From the NCBI GenBank assembly GCA_945903705.1, contig CAMDOZ010000002.1, forward strand, positions 1-64,000: a stretch of DNA of 64,000 nt, read 5' to 3'. The DNA is from Fidelibacterota bacterium. Lineage in GTDB: Bacteria; Pseudomonadota; Alphaproteobacteria; Rhodospirillales; Rhodospirillaceae. The translations under genes and the position numbers were made by a program. Under the pieces are notes generated by a model. That model saw only the letters and a program-made list of their open reading frames with translations. It did no database searches and was not told the DNA's origin. Within the stretch, counting starts at the first letter, position 1. Every line of letters starts with the position of its first letter. Shown piece by piece: positions 36,282-49,001 of the stretch.

Positions 36282-37061
36282 ATGGCCACCTATGAAAACA
36301 TCCTGGTCGAAACGCGTGGCGGCGTGGGGCTCATCACGCTCAATCGCCCGAAGGCGCTGAATGCCCTGAACTCCGACCTGATCCGCGATCTCGCCGCGGC
36401 CATCGATGCCTTCGAGGCCGATCCGAGCGTCCTCTGCATGGTCCTGACAGGCAGCGAGAAGGCCTTCGCCGCCGGCGCCGACATCAAAGAAATGTCCGTG
36501 CGCGAGTTCCCCGACACCTATACGACCGACTACATGGCGGGCCCCTGGGAGCGCGCCTCGACCTGCCGGAAGCCGATCATTGCCGCGGTCGCGGGCTACG
36601 CGCTCGGCGGTGGATGCGAACTCGCCATGCAGTGCGACATGATCTATGCCGCGGACAATGCGAAGTTCGGCCAGCCCGAAGTCAATCTCGGCACCATCCC
36701 CGGAATCGGCGGGAGTCAGCGCCTCACGCGCGCCGTCGGCAAGGCGAAGGCGATGGACATGATCCTGACGGCCCGGAATATGGACGCCCAGGAGGCCGAG
36801 CGTTCGGGCCTGGTGGCCCGCGTCATCCCGCTCGCCAATCTCATGGAAGAGACGATGAAGGCCGCGGAGAAGATCGCGAGCCTTTCGCTGCCGGCGATCC
36901 TGATGGCCAAGGAGGCCGTGAACCGGTCCTTCGAACTCACCTTGGCGGAAGGGGTACGGTTCGAACGCCGCCTGTTCCAGTCGACCTTTGGCATTGCCGA
37001 CCGCAAAGAGGGCATGATGGCCTTCGCGGAAAAGCGTAAACCCGGGTTCGTCCACAAGTAA
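36282..37061 (+). CDS. Enoyl-CoA hydratase (crotonase family)
   Basis: Hydrates 2-trans-enoyl-CoA in fatty-acid or aromatic degradation. The ATG at 36282 (MATYENILVETRGGVGLITLNRP) has GGAGGG six bases upstream; an ATG at 36270 adds four residues and overlaps that site. The 259-residue protein has the oxyanion-hole block GSEKAFAAGADIKEM and the catalytic block CELAMQCDMIYA...KFGQPEVNLGTIPG, including the second glutamate region of true hydratases. It interrupts the usual ftsZ-lpxC adjacency and is flanked by a terminator upstream and a 277-base gap downstream, so it is an independent unit. Confidence 0.94.
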   Translation: MATYENILVETRGGVGLITLNRPKALNALNSDLIRDLAAAIDAFEADPSVLCMVLTGSEKAFAAGADIKEMSVREFPDTYTTDYMAGPWERASTCRKPIIAAVAGYALGGGCELAMQCDMIYAADNAKFGQPEVNLGTIPGIGGSQRLTRAVGKAKAMDMILTARNMDAQEAERSGLVARVIPLANLMEETMKAAEKIASLSLPAILMAKEAVNRSFELTLAEGVRFERRLFQSTFGIADRKEGMMAFAEKRKPGFVHK

Positions 37062-37338
37062 GGGATGCTCGCGGTTTGCTAGTAGAATCAGGTGGATTCG
37101 CGTTTTTGCCGGCGCAGGCAGTGGTTGTGGTTCTCGGTGCGAGCCAATATGGAAAGGCGGTATTTTTCGAAAAAACCGGCCAAAATGTTGTCTTTCCACC
37201 CTTTTTTTGCTTGTAAAAAAGGAACAAACCCATGAAATATCGGTTGTAGGTGAGGTCTCGGGGGTTTGCTACCGAACCATGGCGTTGGCCACGGGTGGAG
37301 ATGTGCTTGTGGCGATGCTTAAGAACAATCGGTGAAGT
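37062..37338. other. Intergenic region upstream of lpxC with AT-rich hairpin
   Basis: No gene seen in these 277 bases. Two GANTC sites (GAATC at 37086, GATTC at 37093), the motif methylated by CcrM in alphaproteobacteria, sit a few bases apart near the left end. A palindrome TTTTTCGAAAAA lies near 37163-37174, and CCTTTTTT (37200-37207) can pair with AAAAAAGG (37215-37222). The AT-rich hairpin could terminate the hydratase transcript or be part of lpxC control; there is no direct evidence for either. Confidence 0.4.
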
Positions 37339-38361
37339 ATGACCTTTGACTCGAGTACCTCGGATGCCATAGGCGTCCACACGACGACCACGACTTCCTT
37401 CGACGACCGCAAGCCGGTCTTTCAAAAGACCCTCAAAACCTCCATCGGATGCACCGGGATCGGGCTGCACACGGGCGTCCGTGTCGCCATGAAGCTTCAT
37501 CCCGCCCCGCCGAACACCGGCATCGTCTTCCGCCGCGTGGATCTCGTCGGCGGTGGCGCCACCATCAAGGCCAGCTGGGCTCAGGTGGTGGACTCTAGAA
37601 TGTGCACGGTGCTGGCCGACGAGAACGGCATTAGCGTCGCCACTGTCGAACACCTGATGTCGGCCCTCTACGGGCTCGAGGTGGACAACGTCGTGGTAGA
37701 GCTGAACGGCCCGGAAGTTCCGGCCATGGACGGCAGCGCCGCCCCCTTCATTTTCCTGATGGAATGCGCCGGCTTCGTCGAGCAGGACGCGCCGCGCCGC
37801 GCAATGCGCATTCTCAAGCAGCACTCTTATGTGAACGGCGACAAGATGGTCGCCCTTGGCCCCTGGCATGAAGGCCTCCGGGTCGACTTCCATATCGACT
37901 TCCGCGCGCAGGCGATCGGCCGTCAGAGCTGTTCTTTCGTCGTCTGCACCGACATTTTCAAGGAAGAGTTGAGCCGCGCCCGTACGTTCGGCCTGCTGTC
38001 CGACGTCACGGCCCTGCGCGAAGCGGGCCTGGCCCGCGGCGGCAGCCTCTCCAATGCCATTGTCGTGGACGGCAACCGTATCTTGAACGAGGACGGTCTT
38101 CGCCATGATGACGAGTTCGTCCGCCACAAGGCTTTGGACGCCGTAGGCGACCTCTATCTCACCGGTTTTCCCATTGTCGGCCACTTTATCGGCCGGTGCT
38201 CCAGCCACGCCGATACGGCGCGCCTGATGCACCAAGTCTATGCCGATCCGACCTGCTGGGAGATGGTGGACCTGTGGCAGCGGCCGGCGGCTGATACCGC
38301 CTCCTGGATGAATAAGGTCCGGACGGCCGTGTCCGAGCGGCGCTCCGCCGTCGTCGGTTAA
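37339..38361 (+). CDS. lpxC: UDP-3-O-acyl-N-acetylglucosamine deacetylase
   Basis: Zinc deacetylase for the committed step of lipid A synthesis. The 340-residue protein has a variable Ser/Thr-rich start of about 30 residues, then QKTLKTSIGCTGIGLHTG, ATVEHLMSALYGLEVDN with the first zinc His, the GPEVPAMDGSAAPF loop, RARTFGLLSDV, and EFVRHKALDAVGDLYL with the zinc His/Asp pair, followed by IGRCSSHADTARLM with the catalytic His. Next to bamD as in many Hyphomicrobiales, with a strong hairpin between them. Confidence 0.97.
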   Translation: MTFDSSTSDAIGVHTTTTTSFDDRKPVFQKTLKTSIGCTGIGLHTGVRVAMKLHPAPPNTGIVFRRVDLVGGGATIKASWAQVVDSRMCTVLADENGISVATVEHLMSALYGLEVDNVVVELNGPEVPAMDGSAAPFIFLMECAGFVEQDAPRRAMRILKQHSYVNGDKMVALGPWHEGLRVDFHIDFRAQAIGRQSCSFVVCTDIFKEELSRARTFGLLSDVTALREAGLARGGSLSNAIVVDGNRILNEDGLRHDDEFVRHKALDAVGDLYLTGFPIVGHFIGRCSSHADTARLMHQVYADPTCWEMVDLWQRPAADTASWMNKVRTAVSERRSAVVG

Positions 38362-38383
38362 GGATATCAAGCCTTTATAAGAT

Positions 38384-38418
38384 GGGCCGCGGCGTGACAC
38401 GCCGCGGCCCTCTGCTTA
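38384..38418 (+). terminator. GC hairpin after lpxC
   Basis: Perfect 11-base arms GGGCCGCGGCG (38384-38394) and CGCCGCGGCCC (38400-38410) with loop TGACA, followed by TCTGCTTA. The T content after the stem is modest, so it may attenuate rather than fully stop transcription into bamD. Confidence 0.65.
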
Positions 38419-38483
38419 TACTGCGTCCCAATCGTGGTCCTTGAGGACCGCCGCCCTCCGACCGCTTGGAGTTTTTTGGGTCT

Positions 38484-39287
38484 ATGCTGAAGTTACAGCG
38501 TGTTTTTGCTGCCTCCGCCCTGATGTTGACTGCCGTCCTGTTGTCCGGATGCGGCGACAAGGAACTCGCCTACCGCGAACAGTCGGTCTACGAGATCTAT
38601 AGCCAGGCCGTGGTCCATCTCGAGAACGGCCGCTTCGAGCAGGCGGCGCTGTTTTTCGACGAGGTCGAGCGTCAACATCCGTATTCGGTGTGGGCGACCA
38701 AGGCCAAGCTCATGTCGGCCTACAGCTACTATCACGATGGCAAGTACGACGAGTCCGTCACGCGCCTCGATCGCTTCATCCAGGTCCATCCCGGCAATCG
38801 CGATATCGCTTACGCCTATTATCTGAAGTCGGTGTGCTTCTACGAACAGATCGCCGACGTGCGCCGCGACCAGGAGTACACCGTCAAGGCGCTCGATGCC
38901 CTTCAGGACGTCGTCACCCGCTTCCCGGCAACGCCCTACGGCCGCGATGCGCGCCTCAAGCTGGATCTCACGCGCGACCATCTCGCCGGCAAGGAAATAA
39001 TGATCGGCCGGTTCTATGAGAACAACCGCCACTTCCTCGCCGCCATCAACCGCTTCAGAAACGTCGTCAACACCTACAGCACGACGTCGCATGTGCCCGA
39101 GGCTCTCTATCGCCTGACGGAATCTTTCACGGCGCTGGGCCTCAAGGAAGAAGCCCAGAAGAGCGCGGCCGTTCTCGGCTACAATTTCCCGAACGACCAA
39201 TGGTATCAGGACGCCTATGCCCTGATGGGTGGAGGCGCGACGGTGATCGTGCGCGATCAGGCGGCCGAAACTCCGGTCCAGCCGTAA
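38484..39287 (+). CDS. bamD: Outer membrane assembly lipoprotein BamD
   Basis: Essential lipoprotein of the BAM complex that inserts beta-barrel proteins in the outer membrane. The ATG at 38484 yields 267 residues with a lipoprotein signal (MLKLQRVFAASALMLTAV then the lipobox LLSGC, lipidated Cys23). The mature part is a TPR-like solenoid: YEIYSQAVVHLENGRFEQA, FFDEVERQHPYSVWATKA, YSYYHDGKYDESV, RFIQVHPGNRDIAYAYYLKS, RFPATPYGRDARLKLD, HFLAAINRFRNVV and VPEALYRLTESFTALG. An in-frame TTG at 38466 would put six residues before the signal and is unlikely. Confidence 0.96.
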   Translation: MLKLQRVFAASALMLTAVLLSGCGDKELAYREQSVYEIYSQAVVHLENGRFEQAALFFDEVERQHPYSVWATKAKLMSAYSYYHDGKYDESVTRLDRFIQVHPGNRDIAYAYYLKSVCFYEQIADVRRDQEYTVKALDALQDVVTRFPATPYGRDARLKLDLTRDHLAGKEIMIGRFYENNRHFLAAINRFRNVVNTYSTTSHVPEALYRLTESFTALGLKEEAQKSAAVLGYNFPNDQWYQDAYALMGGGATVIVRDQAAETPVQP

Positions 39288-39357
39288 GGGCTCTTCAGCG
39301 GGGGCGGCTGAGGACTGATGCGGATGTGGGAATCTCCGGACGTAGCCCACCCACAGC

Positions 39358-39482
39358 TGTCATCCTCGGGCTTGTCCCGAGGATCCAGGGTTGAGAAACT
39401 GGATCGATGCGGAAAGATGGCTGGCCGCTGCAGCGTACGGAGCTCAGTAACCCTGGGCCCTCGGAACAAGTCCGAGGGCGAC
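39358..39482. repeat. Dispersed palindromic repeat (CATCCTCGGGCTTGTCCCGAGG type)
   Basis: The left hairpin is ATCCTCGGG (39362-39370), loop CTTGT, CCCGAGGAT (39376-39384), followed by CCAGGG. The right one is CCCTCGGA (39458-39465), loop ACAAG, TCCGAGGG (39471-39478). The loops CTTGT and ACAAG are complementary and CCAGGGTT has an inverse AACCCTGG near 39449, so the whole element is a long imperfect palindrome. A second copy of the same family lies at 43877-44095. It fills most of the bamD-recN gap. Confidence 0.8.
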
Positions 39483-39499
39483 GTTCGTAGTTGGGTGGA

Positions 39500-43260
<3,761 letters not shown>

Positions 43261-43310
43261 GTTAAACTTCGCGCGGCTGGGACTAAAATCGCACATCTCA
43301 GGAGCAGCTC

Positions 43311-43859
43311 ATGGCCGCGAAGAAAAAAGCCCGCACAAAACGTCCTCCCGCCCCCCGCAAGCCCGCCACGCGAAACGGCAAGGCGAAGAAGGTCGATCCC
43401 ATTCCCAAGGGAATGCATACGCTCACACCCGCCCTCGCCGTGAAGGACGCGAACGCAGCGCTCAAGTTCTATAAGGAGGCATTTGGGGCGAAAGAGCTCT
43501 ATCGCCTTTCGGAACCGGGCGGAAAAATCGGGCATGCCGAGATGATGATCGGCGACTCTTTGATCATGCTCGGAGAAGAGTATCCCGATATGAAGCTGTT
43601 CGCCGCCGATCACTACGGCGGCTCGCCGATCCGCCTGAATATCGCGGTCAAGAATGTCGATAAGGCCTTCGAGCGCGCCGTCGCCGCCGGGGCTGAAGTC
43701 GCACGGCCGGTGGAAAACCAGTTCTACGGATGGCGCAGCGGGATCGTGAAGGATCCCCTCGGCTATCACTGGTTCATCAGCTCGCAGATCGAAGAAGTTT
43801 CGCCGAAGCAGATGCAGAAGCGCTGGGACAAGATGATGAGTGAGGCGAGGCCGGCGTAA
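43311..43859 (+). CDS. VOC family protein (PhnB/glyoxalase-like)
   Basis: A 182-residue protein with a Lys/Arg/Pro-rich N-terminal tail of about 32 residues and a single vicinal-oxygen-chelate domain: LTPALAVKDANAALKFYKEAFGAKEL, GKIGHAEMMIGDSLIMLGEEY, RLNIAVKNVDKAFERAVAAGAEV and KDPLGYHWFISSQIEE. The pattern is that of PhnB-like VOC proteins of unknown substrate. The basic tail, AAKKKARTKRPPAPRKPA, resembles nucleic-acid-binding tails and is not usual for the fold. GGAGC precedes the start. Confidence 0.86.
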   Translation: MAAKKKARTKRPPAPRKPATRNGKAKKVDPIPKGMHTLTPALAVKDANAALKFYKEAFGAKELYRLSEPGGKIGHAEMMIGDSLIMLGEEYPDMKLFAADHYGGSPIRLNIAVKNVDKAFERAVAAGAEVARPVENQFYGWRSGIVKDPLGYHWFISSQIEEVSPKQMQKRWDKMMSEARPA

Positions 43860-43876
43860 CGATTTCTGTTTTCTGG

Positions 43877-44095
43877 TCATCCTGGGGCTTGTCCCCAGGA
43901 TCCAGGGTGTTCAAGCGCCTTTCCCTGCCGCAGACTCTTGGCTCGCGGCATAGACCGGGCCAAGCAATCCTGGCGCGCTTGCAGTCTCGCTTTCTGACAA
44001 AGGCGCGTATCCCAAAACAAGCTGTGCGGCCTTCCGCGCGGATCGCGCCTCACCTTCGCCCTGCGGGCTTCGGCTCGGCTTGTCCGGAATGACGA
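43877..44095. repeat. Dispersed palindromic repeat, second copy of the CTTGTCC family
   Basis: The left hairpin is ATCCTGGGG (43879-43887), loop CTTGT, CCCCAGGAT (43893-43901) followed by CCAGGG, the same frame as at 39362 but with four compensated base changes. The right boundary is the GGCTTGTCCGGAATGACGAG block near 44076-44095, whose ATGAC is the inverse of the left GTCAT. The interior of about 170 bases shows no supported gene. It occupies the gap between the convergent VOC and SDR genes. Confidence 0.65.
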
Positions 44096-44099
44096 GATT

Positions 44100-44999
44100 T
44101 TATAAATACGCCTTCGTCAGGTCCTCGGAGACTTTCCACAGCCTCTCGGCCATGGCGTCATCGGTCATGTGCGGCCCGGTCACGGATTCCCGGTTGTCGG
44201 CGAAGTATTTGCCGGTGACGCTTTTCACGTCGGGATGAGCGGCGAGGTAGCACATGGTCGAGGCGCCGGTGGGGATGTCCTTCATCTGCCGCTTCAGAAC
44301 GTGATCCACCAGGACGCGCAGCGGCAGCGGAATGTTGTGGAAGATGTTGGTGTAGACGCGGCCCGGGTGGAGCGAGTTCGCGGTCGTGCCGCTGCCGGCG
44401 AGGCGCCGCGCGAGGCTGCGCGTAAAAAGGTGGTTGGCGAGCTTGGTCTGACCATACTGCTTCATGAAGAAGTAGCCGCGCGCGGCCGAGAGATTGTCGA
44501 ACTCGATCCCGGCCGCCGGGGCGCGTTTATGGGCGTTTGAACTCACGATCACGATGCGCCCGCCCGGCGCGACGGCGGGAACCAGGCGATTCACCAGCAC
44601 GAAGGTGGCAAGGTGATTCACCACGAAGGTCTTCTCGATGCCGTCGATGGTCTCGCGGCGCCACTTGCCGACGATGCCCGCATTGGCGATGACGATGTCG
44701 AGCGGCACGCCCAGCGCGCGGATCGCGTCGGCGCAGGCGGCCACCTCGCTCAGCTTCTCCTGATTGCAGCCGAAGGGCGTGATCAGGTCCTTGCGCACAC
44801 CGGTCAGTCCGGCGATGGCAGCGGCGGCTTTTTCCTTGGTCCGGCCGGTTACGAGCAAGCGCGCACCGCGTAAGGCGAGCACACGCATGGTCTCGAGACC
44901 GATACCGGCGGTGACGCCGGTGACCAGAGCGGTCTTTCCGCTGAGGTCGATCCCGGCCGTCACCTGCTCGGCGGTCGCGAAGGCGTCGAACGTCGGCAT
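44100..44999 (-). CDS. Short-chain dehydrogenase/reductase (retinol-dehydrogenase-like)
   Basis: NAD(P)-dependent oxidoreductase of the SDR superfamily, 299 residues. The cofactor motif is VTGVTAGIGLETMRVLALRG, then a basic LLVTGRTKEKA that favours NADPH, the structural IVIANAGIVG, KTFVVNHLATFVLVNRLVP and the catalytic Ser-Tyr-Lys set: IVSSNAHK, then YGQTKLANHLF. The layout with LHPGRVYTNIF and a long C-terminal part resembles the WWOX/retinol dehydrogenase-like group. The substrate is unknown. It is followed by no partner; the pirin gene is 21 bases upstream on the same strand. Confidence 0.92.
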   Translation of the reverse strand: MPTFDAFATAEQVTAGIDLSGKTALVTGVTAGIGLETMRVLALRGARLLVTGRTKEKAAAAIAGLTGVRKDLITPFGCNQEKLSEVAACADAIRALGVPLDIVIANAGIVGKWRRETIDGIEKTFVVNHLATFVLVNRLVPAVAPGGRIVIVSSNAHKRAPAAGIEFDNLSAARGYFFMKQYGQTKLANHLFTRSLARRLAGSGTTANSLHPGRVYTNIFHNIPLPLRVLVDHVLKRQMKDIPTGASTMCYLAAHPDVKSVTGKYFADNRESVTGPHMTDDAMAERLWKVSEDLTKAYL

Positions 45000-45020
45000 G
45001 CTCCCCCAGAGTCCCGGTAG

Positions 45021-45890
45021 CTAGCTTGCCATGCGCCCGAACTTGCCGGCATTGAAGTCTGCCATGGCCTGTGCGATCTCTTCGCGGCTGTTCATCACGA
45101 ACGGACCGTAGCCCACCACGGGCTCATCGATCGGCTCGCCCGAGAGGAGCAACACCGTCGCATCGGACTTTGCCTCGATCGTGACGTCGGCCCCTGCCCG
45201 GTCGAACAGAACGAACTGTGCCCCCGTCGCCTTCGTCGTCCCATCCACGACGATGTCGCCGTTCAGAACAACGAGCGCCAGGGTATGGCCCTCCGGAGCG
45301 GGGAATGTCGTCATATGTCCTGCCCCCATTCGGATGTCCCACACATCGACATGTGTCGCCGTCCGCGCCGGACCTTTGTGACCGTGGAAACTGCCCGCGA
45401 TCACCCGCGCCGTGCCCGCACCGTCGCCAAGGTCCACCTGCGGGATGTCCTTGTTTAGGAGCGTCTGGTAGCCGGGCGGGCCCATCTTGGCTTTCGCCGG
45501 CAGGTTCACCCAAAGCTGCACCATTTCGAGCGTGCCGCCGTTCAAGGTGAACTCGTCCGAGTGGAATTCCTCATGGACGAGGCCGGAAGCCGCCGTCATC
45601 CACTGGACATCGCCCGGGCCGATCAAGCCGCCGGCGCCCGTGGAATCCCGGTGGGCGACGCCGCCCTGGTAAACGATGGTCACCGTCTCAAAGCCGCGGT
45701 GCGGATGTTCGCCCACGCCGCGCCGGCGCATGGACGGCTCGAACTTGGCCGGGCCTGCATAGTCCAGAAGCAGGAACGGGGTCAGATCTCTGTTGTGCGA
45801 GCCGTTGTATGAGAACAGCGACCGCACCGGGAAGCCGTCGCCCACCCAATGGCCGGGAGGGGCGCTGTGGACGCCAAGGATTTTCTTCAT
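45021..45890 (-). CDS. Pirin-family protein (double cupin)
   Basis: A 289-residue bicupin. The N-terminal cupin has the pirin signature MRRRGVGEHPHRGFETVTIVYQGGVAHRDS with the metal-binding His pair and later His/Glu (GLVHEEFHSDEF), then LQLWVNLPAKAKMGPPGYQ-like WVNLPAKAKMGPPGYQ. The C-terminal cupin (HVDVWDIRMGAGHMTTFPAPEGH onwards) is degenerate in metal residues, as usual. Some pirins have quercetinase or regulatory activity; nothing in the sequence selects between them. It lies upstream of the SDR gene on the same strand and probably shares its transcript. Confidence 0.93.
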   Translation of the reverse strand: MKKILGVHSAPPGHWVGDGFPVRSLFSYNGSHNRDLTPFLLLDYAGPAKFEPSMRRRGVGEHPHRGFETVTIVYQGGVAHRDSTGAGGLIGPGDVQWMTAASGLVHEEFHSDEFTLNGGTLEMVQLWVNLPAKAKMGPPGYQTLLNKDIPQVDLGDGAGTARVIAGSFHGHKGPARTATHVDVWDIRMGAGHMTTFPAPEGHTLALVVLNGDIVVDGTTKATGAQFVLFDRAGADVTIEAKSDATVLLLSGEPIDEPVVGYGPFVMNSREEIAQAMADFNAGKFGRMAS

Positions 45891-46088
45891 GTCTGTCTCC
45901 GGAACGCCTTATGGCCGTTCTTATGAGTGATTTCTGATGCGTCACAGATAGGAAGCCCAGGACCGACGCGCAATTGTCATGGGAATTTCATGCAGCCATT
46001 GGCTGTGGGGTCGCAGGCTACCTCTATTGTGGATCGCGATCGCTAATTAGTTTCGATTAAGAACTACTCACTCGACCGCCGGTCAGAA

Positions 46089-47861
46089 ATGAAAATTCTT
46101 CATAAGCTGCCGCACCGGATCAATATGGTCTGGGTGCTGATGCTTATTCCGTTAACGGCAGTGACGCTGTTCTCGGCGGCTCTGCTCGTCCGGTTGCCGG
46201 AATTCACGCGCTCGTTCACCACCTATTGGGACTTCCACAAGCAGTCGGACGTCCTGAGCCGTGCCCTGGTGCGCGCCCGCAACGCCTAGGTGCTCCTGGA
46301 CGAAAGCTCGAACCCCGAGCACCTCACGGTGTTTGACGCGAGCCTCGACGAAGTCCGCGGCAGCCTCGATGTATTCATCGACAACAACCTGTTTGCGCCG
46401 CTGGCGACTGAGGCGATCGCCGTGGAGGCCAGCGCCGCCGCCTATGCCGGGGCCGGCGCCGACGCCAGCGCCGCCATCGCCCGGGTGGTTTCGAATGACC
46501 TGCAAAGCAGCGTCAATCTTCTAAGAGGCGACCTGCAGATCGCCCTCGATCCGCCGTTTATCGAAACAGCTAACCGCATCTGGGACATCGCCCAGGTCTT
46601 CAGCTGCCATTCGCGCCTCGAGGCCTCCCGCGAGTTCCGCGACCGGATCGAGTTCCTGCGCCAGCGCATCGATGGCTTGCCTCTCGCCGTCGAGGCGAAA
46701 ATCGGCATTCACAGCAACGTCAATAACGTGCGCGGGCAGTTCGCCGCTCTCCTGCTCGCCTGCCAGGACCTCGAGCGGGCCCGGGTCGAGGCGGAAGCCG
46801 CTTACGCCAACGTCAACAGCGGCCTCTCTGCGTTTGTGGAGAAGCTCGACGCCCAGATTCTTGCCTCCATCGACGCTTATATCGCCGCGGAGACCAAGGT
46901 CCTCACCGTTTTGTCCGCGATCGTGCTTGTCATCTTCCTGCTCGGTTTCGCGGCGACCCTCGTGTTCTCGACGCGGTTCGGCCGCCAGCTCAACGCCATC
47001 ACCCGCGCCATCCGCACGATCGCAACCGGTCAGCGCAACACGGAGGTTCCTTTCCTGAAGTCCACCGATGAGTTTGGCGAGCTCGCCAAACACGTCGAGC
47101 AGTTTCGCGCCAATGCCATCAAGCTCGACGACGCGGTCGTGGAAGCACGCACCGCCAACGAGGCCAAAAGCCATTTCCTGGCAGCAGTCAGCCATGAGCT
47201 GCGCACGCCCTTGAACGCGATCCTCGGTTTCTCCGAGGTCATCCGTGACGGCCACTTTGGCCCGCTGCCGCCCAGGTATAGCGTCTACGCACGCGACATC
47301 TACTCCAGCGGCGAGACTCTGCTCGATCAGATCTCGCAGATCCTCGACCTTTCCAAGGTGGAACTGGGCCGCCATGACATCACGTCGGTGGACAACGATC
47401 TTATGAGTGTCGTGCACATCGCGCTGCGCCGGCTCGAACGCAAGATTCAGACGAAGAACGTGCACGTACACTGGCGCTCGTATCAATCGGCCAGCGTCCT
47501 CTTCGATCGGAGCCATCTCCTTCAGGTCGTCACCAACATTCTCGACAATGCGGTCAAATACAATGTGCCGGGCGGCGATATCCTGATCACCATTAACGCC
47601 GTCGACGGCCGCGTCGCGCTTGTCATCGCCGACACGGGCATCGGAATGGATACCGAAGAAGTCAAACGCGCCCACGAACCCTTCGTGCAGTTCGCAGCGA
47701 CGGCGGACTCCCTGCAAGGGGTGGGACTGGGCCTGTCCATCGTTTCGCGGCTCATGGAGGCCAACGGCGGCGAGTTGAAGATCGCCAGCAGCAAGCACGT
47801 TGGAACCGAGGTCACGGTCCTCCTCAAGCCGGGCGAAGTCGACGCGCGGTGCGTGGCATGA
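46089..47861 (+). pseudogene. Sensor histidine kinase interrupted by an in-frame TAG
   Basis: One frame runs from the ATG at 46089 to the TGA at 47861 with a single TAG at 46287-46289 (codon 67). The first part holds membrane helix 1 (MVWVLMLIPLTAVTLFSAALLV) and the start of a periplasmic domain. Translation could restart at the GTG at 46290 to give 523 residues with the rest of a helical sensor domain, helix 2 (VLTVLSAIVLVIFLLGF), HAMP, HisKA (AVSHELRTPLNAILGFSEV, His369 in full numbering), and HATPase motifs NILDNAVKYN, DTGIGMD and GVGLGLSIV. The kinase core is intact, so decay, if real, is recent. Its stop overlaps the binding-protein gene (ATGA). Confidence 0.85.
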
Positions 47862-48910
47862 GCGCCGTATTCTGCCGCGTTGCCGCACTCTGCTTCATGC
47901 TCGTCACCGTCGCCGGCGAGGCGGCGTGGGCGGCCGACGTCAGTATCGTGGGCTCCTCCACGGTCTATCCCTTCATGCGCCATGTCGCGACCATCTTCGG
48001 CCGACGCGCCAAAGTGCAGGTCGCTCTGGAGCCTACGGGCACCGAAACCGGGTTCGACTACTTCTGCGCCGGCAGCGCCGACTATCTTCCGGATATCAAT
48101 AACGCGTCCTTTGCTATGACGCTCCAGCAGTTCCGCAACTGCCAACGCAACGGCGTGCGCGACATCCTGGCCTTCTCCATCGGTTATGATGGGATCGTAG
48201 TGTTCAGCGACGCCGCCAGCCCGCTGAGCGAGCTCTCGCTGGAAGGCATCTACCGCACCGTCGCGGCGGAGGTTCCAACGCAAGGGGCGCTCACCGCCAA
48301 TCCCGCCAAGAGCTGGGCCGAGATCGACCGGCGCCTGCCGGGCGAGGCCATCCGCGTCCTCGGGCCGCCGCCCACCTCGGGCACGCGCGCCTTCCTGGAG
48401 CAAGAGGTGCTCAAAGTCGTATGCGAACGCCTCCTGGGCCGGCCGGTCAACGGCCTGGCGATGGACCGGCGGTGCCGCAGCGTGCGCAAAGACGGCCTCT
48501 ATGTCGACGTCAGCGAGGACGACCAGTTCCTCATCGACGCCGTGGCGCAGGCTCACAACAATGTCGGCCTGGTCGGCTACGGCCAGTTCCAGCTGGCCGG
48601 GAACCGCGTCAAAGCCCTTGCCATTGATGGCGTGCAGCCGACGGTCGACGCTATAGCCTCCGGCCGTTATCCGCTGTCCCGGCCCCTGTTCGTTTACGTG
48701 AAACTGACGAGCCTCAAGCGCCAGCCGGTCATCGCGGAGCTCATCGCCCTGCTGTTGAGCGACGAGATGATGGCCCCCGCAGGCGAGCTTTCGAAGATCG
48801 GCTTGATCTTGCCGTCACCGGAGATTCGCACCCAGAACCGCGACCGCCTTACGACACAGGAGAAACTGACCTGCCCCTCGTCCTTCTGCGCGATGACCGC
48901 GGACCGATAA
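47858..48910 (+). CDS. PstS-like phosphate-type substrate-binding protein
   Basis: A 350-residue periplasmic protein with a Sec signal (VAALCFMLVTVAGEAAWAAD). The mature start VSIVGSSTVYPFMRHVATIF matches the anion-binding loop of PstS proteins (GSST), followed by EPTGTETGFDYFCAGSADYLPDINNAS and PPTSGTRAFLEQEVL, whose SGTR contacts phosphate in PstS. Four cysteines in the mature chain may form disulfides. The ATG at 47858 overlaps the kinase stop. No PstCAB transporter follows, so the protein more likely serves sensing with the kinase than uptake; this is inference. Confidence 0.88.
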   Translation: MSAVFCRVAALCFMLVTVAGEAAWAADVSIVGSSTVYPFMRHVATIFGRRAKVQVALEPTGTETGFDYFCAGSADYLPDINNASFAMTLQQFRNCQRNGVRDILAFSIGYDGIVVFSDAASPLSELSLEGIYRTVAAEVPTQGALTANPAKSWAEIDRRLPGEAIRVLGPPPTSGTRAFLEQEVLKVVCERLLGRPVNGLAMDRRCRSVRKDGLYVDVSEDDQFLIDAVAQAHNNVGLVGYGQFQLAGNRVKALAIDGVQPTVDAIASGRYPLSRPLFVYVKLTSLKRQPVIAELIALLLSDEMMAPAGELSKIGLILPSPEIRTQNRDRLTTQEKLTCPSSFCAMTADR

Positions 48911-49001
48911 CGCAGGAATTCTTTCCTTGATCTGTGACAAAGCGAGTCCGGGGCTCTAGTATCCCCCGGCAAGGGTCGTTGATCGGAAGGGGTTTCCGGC
49001 C

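Noticed and set aside
46287-46289. TAG read as pyrrolysine or as a recoding site
   Set aside because: No recoding element or pyl gene is visible, and a single stop in a kinase frame is more simply a mutation or error. Listed as a question in the findings, not as recoding.
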